DNA of 64,000 nt, taken from VRUE01 sp963774405 (GTDB lineage Bacteria; Actinomycetota; Thermoleophilia; Solirubrobacterales; 70-9). Every line of letters begins with the position of its first letter. Positions within the stretch are counted from its first letter, which is position 1. This document shows, piece after piece, positions 54,186 through 62,581 of the stretch. The stretch lies in the NCBI GenBank assembly GCA_963774405.1, contig CAVZEV010000005.1, positions 558,001 through 622,000 on the forward strand, read 5' to 3'. Under the pieces are notes generated by a model that was not told the DNA's origin, made no database searches, and saw nothing but the letters and a program-made list of their open reading frames with translations. The position numbers were made by a program, and so were the translations under genes.

Positions 54186-55601
54186 ATGGCCGTGGCGCTA
54201 ATGGTTCAGGGGACGTCGAGCTGGGCGGGCAAGAGTCTGATCACGACCGCTCTCTGCCGCCACTTCGCGCGCGCGGGGGTGTGCGTGGCGCCGTTCAAGG
54301 CGCAGAACATGTCCAACAACGCGCGGGTGGTCGCCGGCGGGGAGATCGGCGTCGCTCAGTACCTGCAGGCCCGCGCCGCCCGCGTTGAGCCTGACACCCG
54401 GATGAACCCGGTGCTGGTCAAGCCCGAGGCCGAGACGCGGAGCCAGGTGGTCGTTCTGGGCAGGCCTTCGCCGGAGATCAGCGCCCTGGCCTGGCGGGAG
54501 CGCGCGCCGCAGCTGTGGCCGGTGATCGCCGAGTCGCTCGACTCGCTGCTGGCCGAGTACGACCTGGTCGTGCTGGAGGGCGCCGGAAGCCCGGCCGAGA
54601 TCAACCTCCGCGACTGCGACTTGACCAACTCGCGCGCCGCCGCCGCCGCGGACGCGGCGGTTCTGCTGGTCTGCGATATCGATCGAGGCGGTGCATTCGC
54701 CCATCTCTATGGCACCTGGGGACTGCTTGGCGCTGAGCAGCGCGAGCGAATCGCGGGCTTTGTCCTCAACCGGTTCCGCGGCGATCAGTCGCTCCTCGCG
54801 CCGGCCCCGGAACGGCTGACAGAGATGACGGGCATGGCATGCCTGGGGGTCGTGCCGTGGATCGAGCACGGCCTCCCCGACGAGGACGGCGCGGCGAAGC
54901 CGCTGACGCCGCCGGCGGGCGCGCCGATCGTGGCGGTCGTTCGCTACCCGTTTGCCTCGAACCTGGACGAGTTCAAGACGATGGAGCAGGTTGCCGCGGT
55001 CCGCTGGGCGCGTCGCCCCGCCGACCTCGAGGGCGCCGCGCTTGTCGTCTTGCCCGGCTCCAAGCACGTCGCCTCCGATCTGGCCTGGCTTCGATCGAGC
55101 GGGCTGGACCAAGCCATTGCCTCGCGGCTGCGTGATCGGGAGCCGGTGCTCGGCATCTGCGGCGGGTTGCAGATGCTCGGCGAGGAGCTCCACGACGAGG
55201 GCGGGGTCGATGGCGACGCGAGGGGCCTCGGCCTACTGCCCCTGCGCACCGTCTTCGGCCTCGAGAAGTTGACCCGGCCTGTGGATTTGCGCTTCGCGGA
55301 GGAGCTGGGGGAGCCGTGGGCCAGGCTGGCGGGGGTCGAGGTGAGTGGCGGCTATGAGATTCGCCACGGTCGCAGCGAGCCGACTGCACCCTTGCTTGAG
55401 GCGATCCCGGATGGGCTCGGATGGGCCGATGGGTCGCTGCTTGCGCTCAGCGTTCACGGCGTCCTGGAGAGCCCCGAGGTCTTGGCGGCGCTCTTCGGGA
55501 AGCCGCCGCCGAATTCCCTCGACGAGGCGATCGACAAACTGGCCGACGCGGTGATGGGCTCGCTCGACGCCGCCGCGATCGAGTCGCTCGTCACCAGGTA
55601 G
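54186..55601 (+). CDS. cobQ: cobyric acid synthase
   Basis: The 471-residue protein has an N-terminal ATPase domain (LMVQGTSSWAGKSLITTALC, PFKAQNMSNNARVV, EGAGSPAEINLRDCDLTN) and a C-terminal class I glutamine amidotransferase domain (VLPGSKHVASDLAWLRSSGL, VLGICGGLQMLGE with the catalytic Cys, LSVHGVLESPEV with the His). CobQ amidates four side chains of adenosyl-cobyrinic acid a,c-diamide during B12 synthesis. It converges with cobB, overlapping by 11 nt. Confidence 0.95.
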   Translation: MAVALMVQGTSSWAGKSLITTALCRHFARAGVCVAPFKAQNMSNNARVVAGGEIGVAQYLQARAARVEPDTRMNPVLVKPEAETRSQVVVLGRPSPEISALAWRERAPQLWPVIAESLDSLLAEYDLVVLEGAGSPAEINLRDCDLTNSRAAAAADAAVLLVCDIDRGGAFAHLYGTWGLLGAEQRERIAGFVLNRFRGDQSLLAPAPERLTEMTGMACLGVVPWIEHGLPDEDGAAKPLTPPAGAPIVAVVRYPFASNLDEFKTMEQVAAVRWARRPADLEGAALVVLPGSKHVASDLAWLRSSGLDQAIASRLRDREPVLGICGGLQMLGEELHDEGGVDGDARGLGLLPLRTVFGLEKLTRPVDLRFAEELGEPWARLAGVEVSGGYEIRHGRSEPTAPLLEAIPDGLGWADGSLLALSVHGVLESPEVLAALFGKPPPNSLDEAIDKLADAVMGSLDAAAIESLVTR

Positions 55602-56985
55602 GCGCCGACGCGTCTCTCGCGGCGGCGAGGAACTCGGCCGGGATCTCCGGGGCGGAGGCGAAGTGGAGATGGACGTAGCCGGCGACGACGTTGCCCTGGA
55701 TGAAGCCGTTGCGGCTGCTCCTCCCGTCGCCGGTCGTGAGGTCATAGAGCGTCGCCTCGATCTCGGCGCTGGTGATCCGGGATTGGTGGAACTCCTGGCC
55801 GCGTGCGGTCGTTCCGGCCGCGCCCAGCAGCGAGGGCGCGGAGGTGCGGGCGGTGACGTAACTGATCGCCAGGTACTCGCGGTCCATGGCGATGTCCAGC
55901 GGCAGGACGCCGCTCATCTGATGACGTGATCCGTCGAATCCCGTCAGCGAGCGGGCGAGGTAGAGCAGACCGCCGCACTCCGCGTAGAGCGGCATCCCCG
56001 CGGCGGTTCGCTTGCGCAGCTCGGTTGCAAGCGAGCGATTGGCGGCGAGCTCGGCGGCAAAGCTCTCCGGGTAACCGCCCCCGAGGTAGACGGCGTCGAC
56101 ACCGTCCGGGAGGCCGCGATCGAGCGTCGGCCGGAACGGAACCAGCTCGAATCCGGCCTCGCTCAGCAGGCGGAGGTTCTCCTCGTAGTAGAAGCAAAAG
56201 GCCTGGTCGCGGGCGACGGCGAGTCGTGCGGCGGGCGGGCCCTGCCTTCGTCTCGCGGGTGGCGCCATTTCCCCGGTCTTGCTGCCGGGCCTCGCGACCC
56301 GCGCGACCCGCTCGATGTCGAGGTGTCGACTGGCCCGCCTCTGCGCTGCCTCCCTTGAGGTGCGTGCTGCCTCGTTCTCCGCGGTGGTGAGCAGGCCGAG
56401 ATGCCGTTCGGGAACCTCCAGGTCGACGTCGCGGGGGATGGCGCCGAGCACGAGGTCGCGCAGCGGCGCGGGAAGTCCTCTCATGACCATCTCCGCGTGC
56501 GTTGGACTGCCAACCCGGTTGAGGATGACACCCGGGATCTCGACCTTGGAGTCGAACTCGATCAGGCCATCCAAGATCGCCGCCGCCGTCCGCGTCATGC
56601 CGGCGACGTCGAGGACGAGGAGGACCGGCAGGCCGAGCAGCTGGGCGAGGTGCGCGGCGCTGCCCTCCCCGGTTCCATCCGCCCCGTCATAGAGGGCCCC
56701 CATCGCCTCGATCACCGCGATATCGGCGCCTTCGGCACAGCGCTCGAACGAGCGCCGCACGCCGTCGGCTCCCATCATCCAGAGGTCGAGGTTGATCGCG
56801 GGCCGGCCCGCCGCCTCGGTGAGATAGGCCGCGTCGATGAAGTCGGGCCCGAGCTTGAACGGCTGGACCTCCAGGCCTGAACCGCGCAGCCCCTGGACGA
56901 TCGACGCGGTCACCGTCGTCTTGCCGGCGCCGCTGTGGGTGGCCGAGACAATCAGGCCGGGGACCGGGCCGCGTCCCCGGCTCAA
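55591..56985 (-). CDS. cobB: cobyrinate a,c-diamide synthase
   Basis: The 464-residue enzyme has the ATPase part (GLIVSATHSGAGKTTVTASI, PFKLGPDFIDAAYLTEAAGR, EAMGALYDGADGTGEGS) and the glutaminase part (VYLGGGYPESFAAELAANRS, LYAECGGLLYLARSL with catalytic Cys, GYVHLHFAS). It makes the a,c-diamide that later feeds CobQ, encoded by the convergent gene. The start is TTG and overlaps the tetR stop (TTGA), so it is translated from the tetR message. Confidence 0.94.
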   Translation of the reverse strand: MSRGRGPVPGLIVSATHSGAGKTTVTASIVQGLRGSGLEVQPFKLGPDFIDAAYLTEAAGRPAINLDLWMMGADGVRRSFERCAEGADIAVIEAMGALYDGADGTGEGSAAHLAQLLGLPVLLVLDVAGMTRTAAAILDGLIEFDSKVEIPGVILNRVGSPTHAEMVMRGLPAPLRDLVLGAIPRDVDLEVPERHLGLLTTAENEAARTSREAAQRRASRHLDIERVARVARPGSKTGEMAPPARRRQGPPAARLAVARDQAFCFYYEENLRLLSEAGFELVPFRPTLDRGLPDGVDAVYLGGGYPESFAAELAANRSLATELRKRTAAGMPLYAECGGLLYLARSLTGFDGSRHQMSGVLPLDIAMDREYLAISYVTARTSAPSLLGAAGTTARGQEFHQSRITSAEIEATLYDLTTGDGRSSRNGFIQGNVVAGYVHLHFASAPEIPAEFLAAARDASAPTW

Positions 56986-57553
56986 GCCCGCAGGCCGTCC
57001 AGCGCGACGCCGAGAATCCGGTCGATCTGCTCGGCGTCGGCGGTGCGGATCGCGGCGATGCCGCTGACCATCTTGGTGACGTCGGCGATGTCGGCGTCGG
57101 CGCGGACTACGCCGGCTTCCTGGGCTCGTTTGAGCAGGGGCTCGCCGGCGCCGTAGATCGCGCCGCCGCAGGCGGTGAAGACCTCCGAGTCGCGGTCGAT
57201 GTAGGCGAGCAGGTCCTCGGCCAGGGCGCGCTTGGTGGCGGCGAAGCCGACGAACTCGTGCAGCCAGCCGCTCAGCGCCTCCCAGGGGGGAGGTCTTCGT
57301 AGTTCTCGACCGCGCGGCAGATTCCCTCGACTCCCTCCAGGTAGACGGCTTCGAGCAGGTCCTGGCGGGTGGGGAAGTGGCGGTAGAGGGTGCCGATGCC
57401 GACGCCGGCGCGGCGGGCGACCTCCTCGAGCGTGGCTGAGGTGCCCTGCTCGGCGAACGCCTCGCGGGCGGCGTTGACCAGCTTGTCGTAGTTGCGGCGC
57501 GCGTCGGCCCGCTTCGGTCGCGGCGCGAGGGTGGTGACGTCGGCTGCGCTCAT
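56982..57553 (-). CDS. TetR-family repressor, frameshifted as given
   Basis: The N-terminus is a TetR HTH: RRNYDKLVNAAREAFAEQGT, ATLEEVARRAGVGIGTLYRH. At the C-run near 57286 one C appears missing; adding it yields WEALSGWLHEFVGFAATKRA and a normal ligand-binding domain ending IDRILGVALDGLRA (about 190 residues). It is divergent from an MFS exporter with two matching operators between them, so it probably represses that exporter until a drug-like ligand binds. It is also coupled to cobB. Confidence 0.88.
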
Positions 57554-57582
57554 CGCTCTTCTCTAAATCTTGCAGATCGGGG

Positions 57583-57639
57583 TTGACAAAGCGGAGGCAC
57601 CCTCCGTATAGTGCTCATACGAACCGGAGGAACCCTCCG
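57583..57639 (+). promoter_or_regulatory. MFS-gene promoter with two TetR-type operators
   Basis: TTGACA (57583-57588) and TATAGT (57607-57612) are 18 nt apart. Operator 1, CGGAGG-CAC-CCTCCG, fills the spacer (57592-57606); operator 2, CGGAGG-AAC-CCTCCG (57625-57639), lies at the start of the transcript. Both are perfect 6-bp inverted repeats, centred 33 bp apart (about three helical turns). A degenerate third copy follows near 57647. Confidence 0.82.
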
Positions 57640-57696
57640 AATTACCCGGAGGCCTCCTCCACTTTAGCACCACTCCTCTCCCGAAAGGGCCATTTG

Positions 57697-59109
57697 ATGC
57701 CGTCCAAGTCCCACGCTCCAAACCCCAACTTCGTCCTCGCGATCATCCTCGGCTGCTACCTGATGATCATCCTCGACGTCTCCGTCGTGATCACCGCCCT
57801 GCCCAACGTCCACCGAGACCTCGGCTTCTCCGACGCGGCGCTCTCCTGGGTCCAGAACGCCTACGCGCTCACCTTTGGCGGGCTGCTCCTGCTCGGCGCG
57901 CGTGCCGGCGACCTGCTTGGCCGCCGCCGCGTCTTCGTCGCCGGCATCGCCCTCTTCACCTTCGCCTCGATGCTCGGCGGCCTTGCCCAGTCGCCTGCCT
58001 GGCTGCTCGGCGCTCGGGCCCTGCAGGGCGTCGGCGCCGCGATCGCCGCCCCCTCGACCCTCGCCCTGCTCACGATCAGCTTCCCCGAGGGCCGCGAGCG
58101 CACCCGCGCCGTCGCCTACTACAGCGCCGTCGCCGGGGCCGGCGGCAGCGTCGGCCTCGTCCTCGGCGGCGTGCTCACCACCTGGGCATCGTGGCGCTGG
58201 GGGCTCTTCATCAACGTGCCGATCGGCCTGGCGCTGATCTGGCTGGCGCCGCGCCACCTGCCCGAGACCGAGCGCCAGACCGGCCACTTCGACCTCGCCG
58301 GCGCCGCCACCTCGACGCTGGGCATGACCGCCCTCGTTTACGGACTCGTGCGCGCGGCCGAGGCCGGCTGGGGAGACCCGCCGGCACTGCTCTCCTTCGT
58401 TGCCGCCGCGGCGCTGCTCTCGGCCTTCGTCCTCAACGAGCGCCGGGCGGAGCACCCGATCACACCGCTGCGCCTCTTCTCCAGCCGCGTCCGCTCCGGC
58501 GCCTACGGGGCCCGCATGCTGGCGGTTGGCGCGATGTTCGGGATGTTCTTCTTCCTCACCCAGTTCATGCAGGGCGCCGAGGGCTACAGCGCACTCACCG
58601 CCGGCCTCGCCTTCCTGCCGATGACGCTCTCGCTGTTCGCGACGGTGCAGGCGGTCCCGCGGATCATCGCCCGGATCGGCGAGCAGCGCCTGCTCGCCGG
58701 CGGCCTGCTGCTGGCGCTGGTCGGGATGACCTGGCTCAGCCGCGTTTCGGTCGGCGCTGACTACGTCACCCAGATGGCGATGCCGATGGTCCTGCTCGGG
58801 ATCGGCATGGGCTCGGCCTTCACGCCGCTGACCACGGCCGGGATCCACGGCGTTGCCGACCGCGACGCCGGCGCCGCCTCCGGCCTGGTCAACACCGCCC
58901 ACCAGCTGGGCGGCACGCTCGGGATCGGGATCCTGATCACGGTCTTCACCGCAGCCGGCAACGGTGCCGCGAACCAGCTGGCCGAAGGAGTGCCGGCAGC
59001 GCTGAGCGCCTCGGCGATCTTGATTGCCCTGGCGCTGACCGTGGTGGTGACGGTGATGCGCCCGCAGGCCGAGCCGGTCGGCGTCGCCGAGCTGGAGGCA
59101 GCCGGCTAA
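57697..59109 (+). CDS. MFS drug/H+ antiporter, DHA2 (14-helix) type
   Basis: The 470-residue protein has about 14 transmembrane helices. Family motifs are ILDVSVVITALPNVHRDLGF in helix 1, WVQNAYALTFGGLLLLGARA then GDLLGRRRVF (motif A), and GVGAAIAAPSTLALL (helix 5 region). DHA2 pumps export hydrophobic drugs against protons. A GAAAGGG site lies 7 nt before the ATG; the longer upstream start would run through the operator region. Likely controlled by the divergent TetR protein. Confidence 0.93.
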   Translation: MPSKSHAPNPNFVLAIILGCYLMIILDVSVVITALPNVHRDLGFSDAALSWVQNAYALTFGGLLLLGARAGDLLGRRRVFVAGIALFTFASMLGGLAQSPAWLLGARALQGVGAAIAAPSTLALLTISFPEGRERTRAVAYYSAVAGAGGSVGLVLGGVLTTWASWRWGLFINVPIGLALIWLAPRHLPETERQTGHFDLAGAATSTLGMTALVYGLVRAAEAGWGDPPALLSFVAAAALLSAFVLNERRAEHPITPLRLFSSRVRSGAYGARMLAVGAMFGMFFFLTQFMQGAEGYSALTAGLAFLPMTLSLFATVQAVPRIIARIGEQRLLAGGLLLALVGMTWLSRVSVGADYVTQMAMPMVLLGIGMGSAFTPLTTAGIHGVADRDAGAASGLVNTAHQLGGTLGIGILITVFTAAGNGAANQLAEGVPAALSASAILIALALTVVVTVMRPQAEPVGVAELEAAG

Positions 59110-59147
59110 GGGAGGGCCGCCGTGGGAGCCGGCGAAAGGGAAGCTCG

Positions 59148-60054
59148 GTGAAACAGCATCTGCTCAGCGAAGGTGATCGCGCTGCCTTGCAGGCGCTGGT
59201 GCCGCTCGCCGGGGCGCTTGGGGTGGGGACGATCTTCGCGCTCTTCTTCGGCGGCCGGCGGAAGTCGGGGATCGCGGTGTTTGAACTGTTCGCGATCGTC
59301 GCGGTGCTGACGGCGGCGGGGTCGACGGCCTACTTCAGCGTCTCGCTGCTGCACCAAAACGAAGCGATCACCAGCCACGAGCTGACCCAGACGGCGACGC
59401 CGCTGGTGGTGGCGGCATTCCTCCTCGTCTTCGTCAGCGTCTTCGCCCGACTACCGGGCTCGTTCACGCGCGTCGTCACCCTGCTGCCGCTCGCAGTCAT
59501 CGGAATCGCGATTGCCGCTCTGCTCGCGAGTTCGACCTGGTCGGCCGGTCCCGAAAACGCCAGCGTCGTGGCCCTGGTCATCCTTGGCATCGGCGCCCTG
59601 CTCGGCGGCGTCGCGTGGCTTATCGACCGCCTGGACATCGGCTGGGAGAGCCGGGAGGAACACCGGCGCCTGACCCGGCTCTTCTCGGCGGGCTACCTGC
59701 CCACCGAGAAGGCTGCCCACTTCGCTTTGCCGCAGCTCGAGCCGGCTTCATCCGATCTGGAGCTGGCCTGCTGGGTCAAGAAGGCAGGCCGATTTCGACC
59801 TGCCGGGCTGGATGCGCCTGCGCGGAGAGGCCGGCTCCCGCTGGCGCGCTTTTGCCACTGGCGAGGCTCGACCACCGACGGGCTCGGAGATCCTCGTTCA
59901 CGTCAAGATCGGCTTTCGCATTCCGTGGCTTCGTGATCGCGCGGTCGTGCGGCTCTCAGTTCTCGAGCCGGCAGGCGGCGGCGAGGCGCGGACCGCCGAG
60001 CTCCGCGCCAACGGGGACGGCCTCTTCGACGTCACCGAGCTCGGGATCGTCTAG
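59148..60054 (+). CDS. membrane protein of unknown function, frameshifted as given
   Basis: The N-terminal part (GTG start) has four predicted helices (LVPLAGALGVGTIFALFFGG, VFELFAIVAVLTAAGSTAYF, TPLVVAAFLLVFVSVFA, VVTLLPLAVIGIAIAALLAS) plus one near 140. After WVKKAG at about 59785 an extra C shifts the frame; the proper continuation DFDLPGWMRLRGEAGSRWRA runs to FDVTELGIV. The soluble C-terminal ~100 residues are probably cytoplasmic. I recognise no family. Confidence 0.7.
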
Positions 60055-60070
60055 CCGCGCGGCGCCCGCC

Positions 60071-60454
60071 TCAGTCGCGCGGCGCGTAGCGGTGGTGGAG
60101 CATCAGCACGTTGCCGTCGGGGTCGCTGAAGGGAGCCATGTGGCAGACGCCGCTGTCCATCGTCCCGGCGAGGAACTCGACGCCCTTCGATTCGAGCTCG
60201 GCGCGAGTCGCTTCGACGTCCTCGACGTGGAAGGCGATCGGGTGGGTGTTGGGGACGAACTCGCGGCCGATCGCGGCGGCGTCGAGGATCTGCAGGGTGA
60301 GGCTGCCGGTCTCGACCTCGCCGCCGGGGATTTTCCCGTAGTCGGCCGATTGCTCGAGGCCAAGGGTGCCACTGTAGAACTCGACCGCGGCGGGGTAGTC
60401 GGTGACGAAGACGGTGGCGAAGTCGACGCCGGTGATCGTGGTGGGGCCTGGCAT
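60071..60454 (-). CDS. VOC-superfamily (glyoxalase/bleomycin-resistance-like) protein
   Basis: The 127-residue protein has the VOC fold pattern: FATVFVTDYPAAVEFYSGTL, GLEQSADYGKIPGGEVETG, HPIAFHVEDVEATRAELESK and FSDPDGNVLMLHHRYAP. Possible metal ligands are the His in IAFHV and the residues around the C-terminal HH. VOC proteins include lyases, dioxygenases and binding proteins, so only the fold is assigned. Confidence 0.88.
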   Translation of the reverse strand: MPGPTTITGVDFATVFVTDYPAAVEFYSGTLGLEQSADYGKIPGGEVETGSLTLQILDAAAIGREFVPNTHPIAFHVEDVEATRAELESKGVEFLAGTMDSGVCHMAPFSDPDGNVLMLHHRYAPRD

Positions 60455-60483
60455 GTCTCTCTCCCAGCTGGTATTCAGGACAG

Positions 60484-60909
60484 ATGGTCCTGGGAGACGA
60501 TACGAAGGTCGTGCTGCTGGCGGCGGCGCTGATGTTCCTCTGGGCGCTGCTGCTGGGGGTGCTGAAGTTCCGCCAGATGGACGCCTCCGAGGAGGGGCTG
60601 GCGCACCCTTACACCGACATCGCCCACCGCGCCGCGCTGCTCTACAGCTTCGCCCTGCTGCTGGTCGCGACCTTCGTCGAGCTCAGCGGCTGGGGCGTCG
60701 CCGTCAACCTGATCGCCGCCGGGGCGATGGCCTTCTACTTCTACGCGGCGGTCTTCGGCTACATGGTGCACGGCCTCAGGCGTGACACCGACAACCAGTT
60801 CCGCCGCCCGGTGCGCGGTCTCGAGGCCTTCATGGCGACGCTGATCGTCGCCGAGATCGGCGGCTGGCTGGTGCTGATCGCCGGCTTCCTCGGCTCCCAG
60901 ATTTTCTGA
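60484..60909 (+). CDS. four-helix membrane protein of unknown function
   Basis: The 141-residue protein has four predicted transmembrane helices (VVLLAAALMFLWALLLGVLK, ALLYSFALLLVATFVELSG, VAVNLIAAGAMAFYFYAAVF, LIVAEIGGWLVLIAGFLG) and short loops. No catalytic motif is visible. A decayed copy of its last ~28 codons occurs about 1.7 kb downstream. Confidence 0.75.
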   Translation: MVLGDDTKVVLLAAALMFLWALLLGVLKFRQMDASEEGLAHPYTDIAHRAALLYSFALLLVATFVELSGWGVAVNLIAAGAMAFYFYAAVFGYMVHGLRRDTDNQFRRPVRGLEAFMATLIVAEIGGWLVLIAGFLGSQIF

Positions 60910-61132
60910 CCGAAAAGTGGGTAGTGTCATATTCCTTACTGAGAACTGGGAATAAGACCGAAATTCGTATTGGTACGCGGCGGTAATTCGGCTAGACCTC
61001 CACCGTGTTACGGACTTCCGTTGCTAGCTTCGCGCCGCAGCAACGACGACGCATCGAACCGTAAGGCCGTAACTGGTCGCCTGGTCAGCGGGGAGCGAGT
61101 GGCGAAACCGACGTCGAATCGTTAGATACGAC
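60910..61132 (+). other. 223-nt intergenic region before the TasA-like gene, candidate structured leader
   Basis: No gene is seen. Several inverted repeats lie here: TTCC-N14-GGGAA (about 60931-60953), and GTTGCT-N13-AGCAAC (about 61019-61043). It is AT-richer than its surroundings. It does not match a riboswitch consensus that I know. It probably holds the promoter and a long 5' leader. Confidence 0.35.
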
Positions 61133-61831
61133 ATGGAGGTTGATGCCTTGAACAGGTCAGTAAAGATGCGGTTTGGGGCCCTGGGCGCCTCGCTGGTGGT
61201 GTTGGCGGCCCTGGTGATGGCGGCGACGGGGGTCACCGGCGCCTACTTCAGTGACACCAAGCAGGGTGAAATCAACGGCACCACCGGCTCGATCCGCATT
61301 CACACATCGGGCGGCAGTGGACCGAACGGGCTGATCTTCAGCTTCAAAAACCTGCTGCCGGGGGAGCCGCAGACGGCGACCGCCGAATACAAAAACGTCG
61401 GCCACAACCCGCAGGACGTCTGGGTGGTCTTCAACAACGCAGAAGCGCTGCACTCGCTCAACAACCTCGGCAAATACGGCGAAGTCACCCTGGCCAACAG
61501 TGGGGGCTGGCTGTTCCACTCGGCCAACCTGAACGACAACCAGGCGCCCGCCTCCGGCTACTGCGGCTCGGTGCAGTACTCGACTGACGAATTCAGCCCG
61601 TCGGGCTGCTGGCCGCTCAAAGAAAAGTACAAGGTCGGCTCCAACATCGCGCCTGGAGCGGGCAGCTACTTCAAATTCACGTTCGGCTACACCACCTACA
61701 AAGGCGGCATAGGCAACGCGCAGCAGGAACAGCCGTTCAACACCTACCCGCCGGAAGTGAAACCAGAAGACATCGTCGGCAGCGGCCTGCCCTACCAGGT
61801 CGTGGCGACCCAGGTCGGGGTCGAACCCTAG
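61133..61831 (+). CDS. TasA/camelysin-like secreted protein with SipW-type signal peptide
   Basis: The product has up to 232 residues. The signal region is MRFGALGASLVVLAALVMAA then TGVTGAYFSDTKQGEINGTT; the AYFSDT block is the hallmark of SipW-processed TasA/CalY proteins. The mature domain is beta-rich (GLIFSFKNLLPGEPQTATAE, YKNVGHNPQDVWVVFNNAEA) with two Cys (YCGSVQY, SGCWPL). In Bacillus these proteins form biofilm fibres. The gene is followed by a SipW-type peptidase. Several upstream ATGs are possible; the one before KMRFGAL is also plausible. Confidence 0.78.
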   Translation: MEVDALNRSVKMRFGALGASLVVLAALVMAATGVTGAYFSDTKQGEINGTTGSIRIHTSGGSGPNGLIFSFKNLLPGEPQTATAEYKNVGHNPQDVWVVFNNAEALHSLNNLGKYGEVTLANSGGWLFHSANLNDNQAPASGYCGSVQYSTDEFSPSGCWPLKEKYKVGSNIAPGAGSYFKFTFGYTTYKGGIGNAQQEQPFNTYPPEVKPEDIVGSGLPYQVVATQVGVEP

Positions 61832-61845
61832 CCTGAGGAGCTGCG

Positions 61846-61877
61846 CAGGGTGCCGCGCCGCGGGGCGCGGCACCCTG
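61846..61877. terminator. hairpin between the TasA-like gene and sipW
   Basis: Perfect 14-bp arms CAGGGTGCCGCGCC/GGCGCGGCACCCTG surround GCGG. Lying inside a gene pair, it could cause partial termination or RNA stabilisation, giving much more structural protein than peptidase. Confidence 0.6.
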
Positions 61878-61904
61878 CTTGGACTGCGGAAAGGAGCGCT
61901 GCAC

Positions 61905-62480
61905 TTGAAGCGGCCGAGGCCTGTCTCGATCATGCTGACGCTGATATTGGTCAGTTCGGCTGCCGCGCTCTTGCTGTACGAGACCGGCCACCTGCCCTAC
62001 CGGGTGTATGTGGTGCACACCGGCTCGATGTACCCGACCATTCCCTCGGAAAGCGCCGTCGTCGTGCGCGAGAACCGGTATCGGGTCGGCGAGGTGGTGT
62101 CGTTCACCGAGCACGGCGAGGTCGTCAGCCATCGCCTGATCGCGATCAGGCCCGACGGCACGATCGTCACCAAGGGCGATGCCAACCGCACGATCGATCC
62201 GTGGCACGTGCCCGCCTCGAACATCATCGGCGGTGTCGTCGCGGCGCCACGGCACCTCGGGTACCTGCTGACCTACGTGAAAACCCCGGCGGGCGCGATG
62301 TCCATCCTCCTCACCCTGCTCTGCCTCTGGCAGATCTGGGCCCTGGCCGGGGATGTCGGCCAGGCCGAGAGCGGTACCCGGGCGCTGAACGCCGGCGTAG
62401 CCAGGGTGCGCGGTCGGCCCAGGGAAAAGGCTCGCGGCTGGCCGGACCGCCCACCGTTCCTTGCCCATCGGCGCCGCTAA
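61905..62480 (+). CDS. sipW: SipW-type (ER-type) signal peptidase I
   Basis: The 191-residue membrane protein has an N-terminal helix, the catalytic Ser in VVHTGSMYPTIPSES, and the ER/archaeal-type block EVVSHRLIAIRPDG, where His replaces the Lys of ordinary bacterial signal peptidases, then TKGDANRTIDPW with the Asp. A C-terminal helix (MSILLTLLCLWQIWAL) follows. The start is TTG, 8 nt after AAGGAG. In Bacillus SipW cleaves TasA; the adjacent gene encodes a protein with just that type of signal peptide. Confidence 0.88.
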   Translation: MKRPRPVSIMLTLILVSSAAALLLYETGHLPYRVYVVHTGSMYPTIPSESAVVVRENRYRVGEVVSFTEHGEVVSHRLIAIRPDGTIVTKGDANRTIDPWHVPASNIIGGVVAAPRHLGYLLTYVKTPAGAMSILLTLLCLWQIWALAGDVGQAESGTRALNAGVARVRGRPREKARGWPDRPPFLAHRRR

Positions 62481-62578
62481 CCGCTGACCACGCAGTCCTT
62501 GGCGTCGGTCATCTTCAGCGGTTCGGTGTTGGGGAACGATTCGAGCAGCGCGTCGGCGATCAGGCGGCCACGGGCGGC
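62477..62578 (-). pseudogene. possible C-terminal gene fragment
   Basis: On the minus strand the frame reads ARGRLIADALLESFPNTEPL then KMTDAKDCVVSG and stops, with protein-like composition. Upstream the frame runs antisense into the membrane-protein remnant and loses sense. It looks like the tail of an otherwise deleted gene; I cannot name it. Confidence 0.3.
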
Positions 62579-62581
62579 GTA

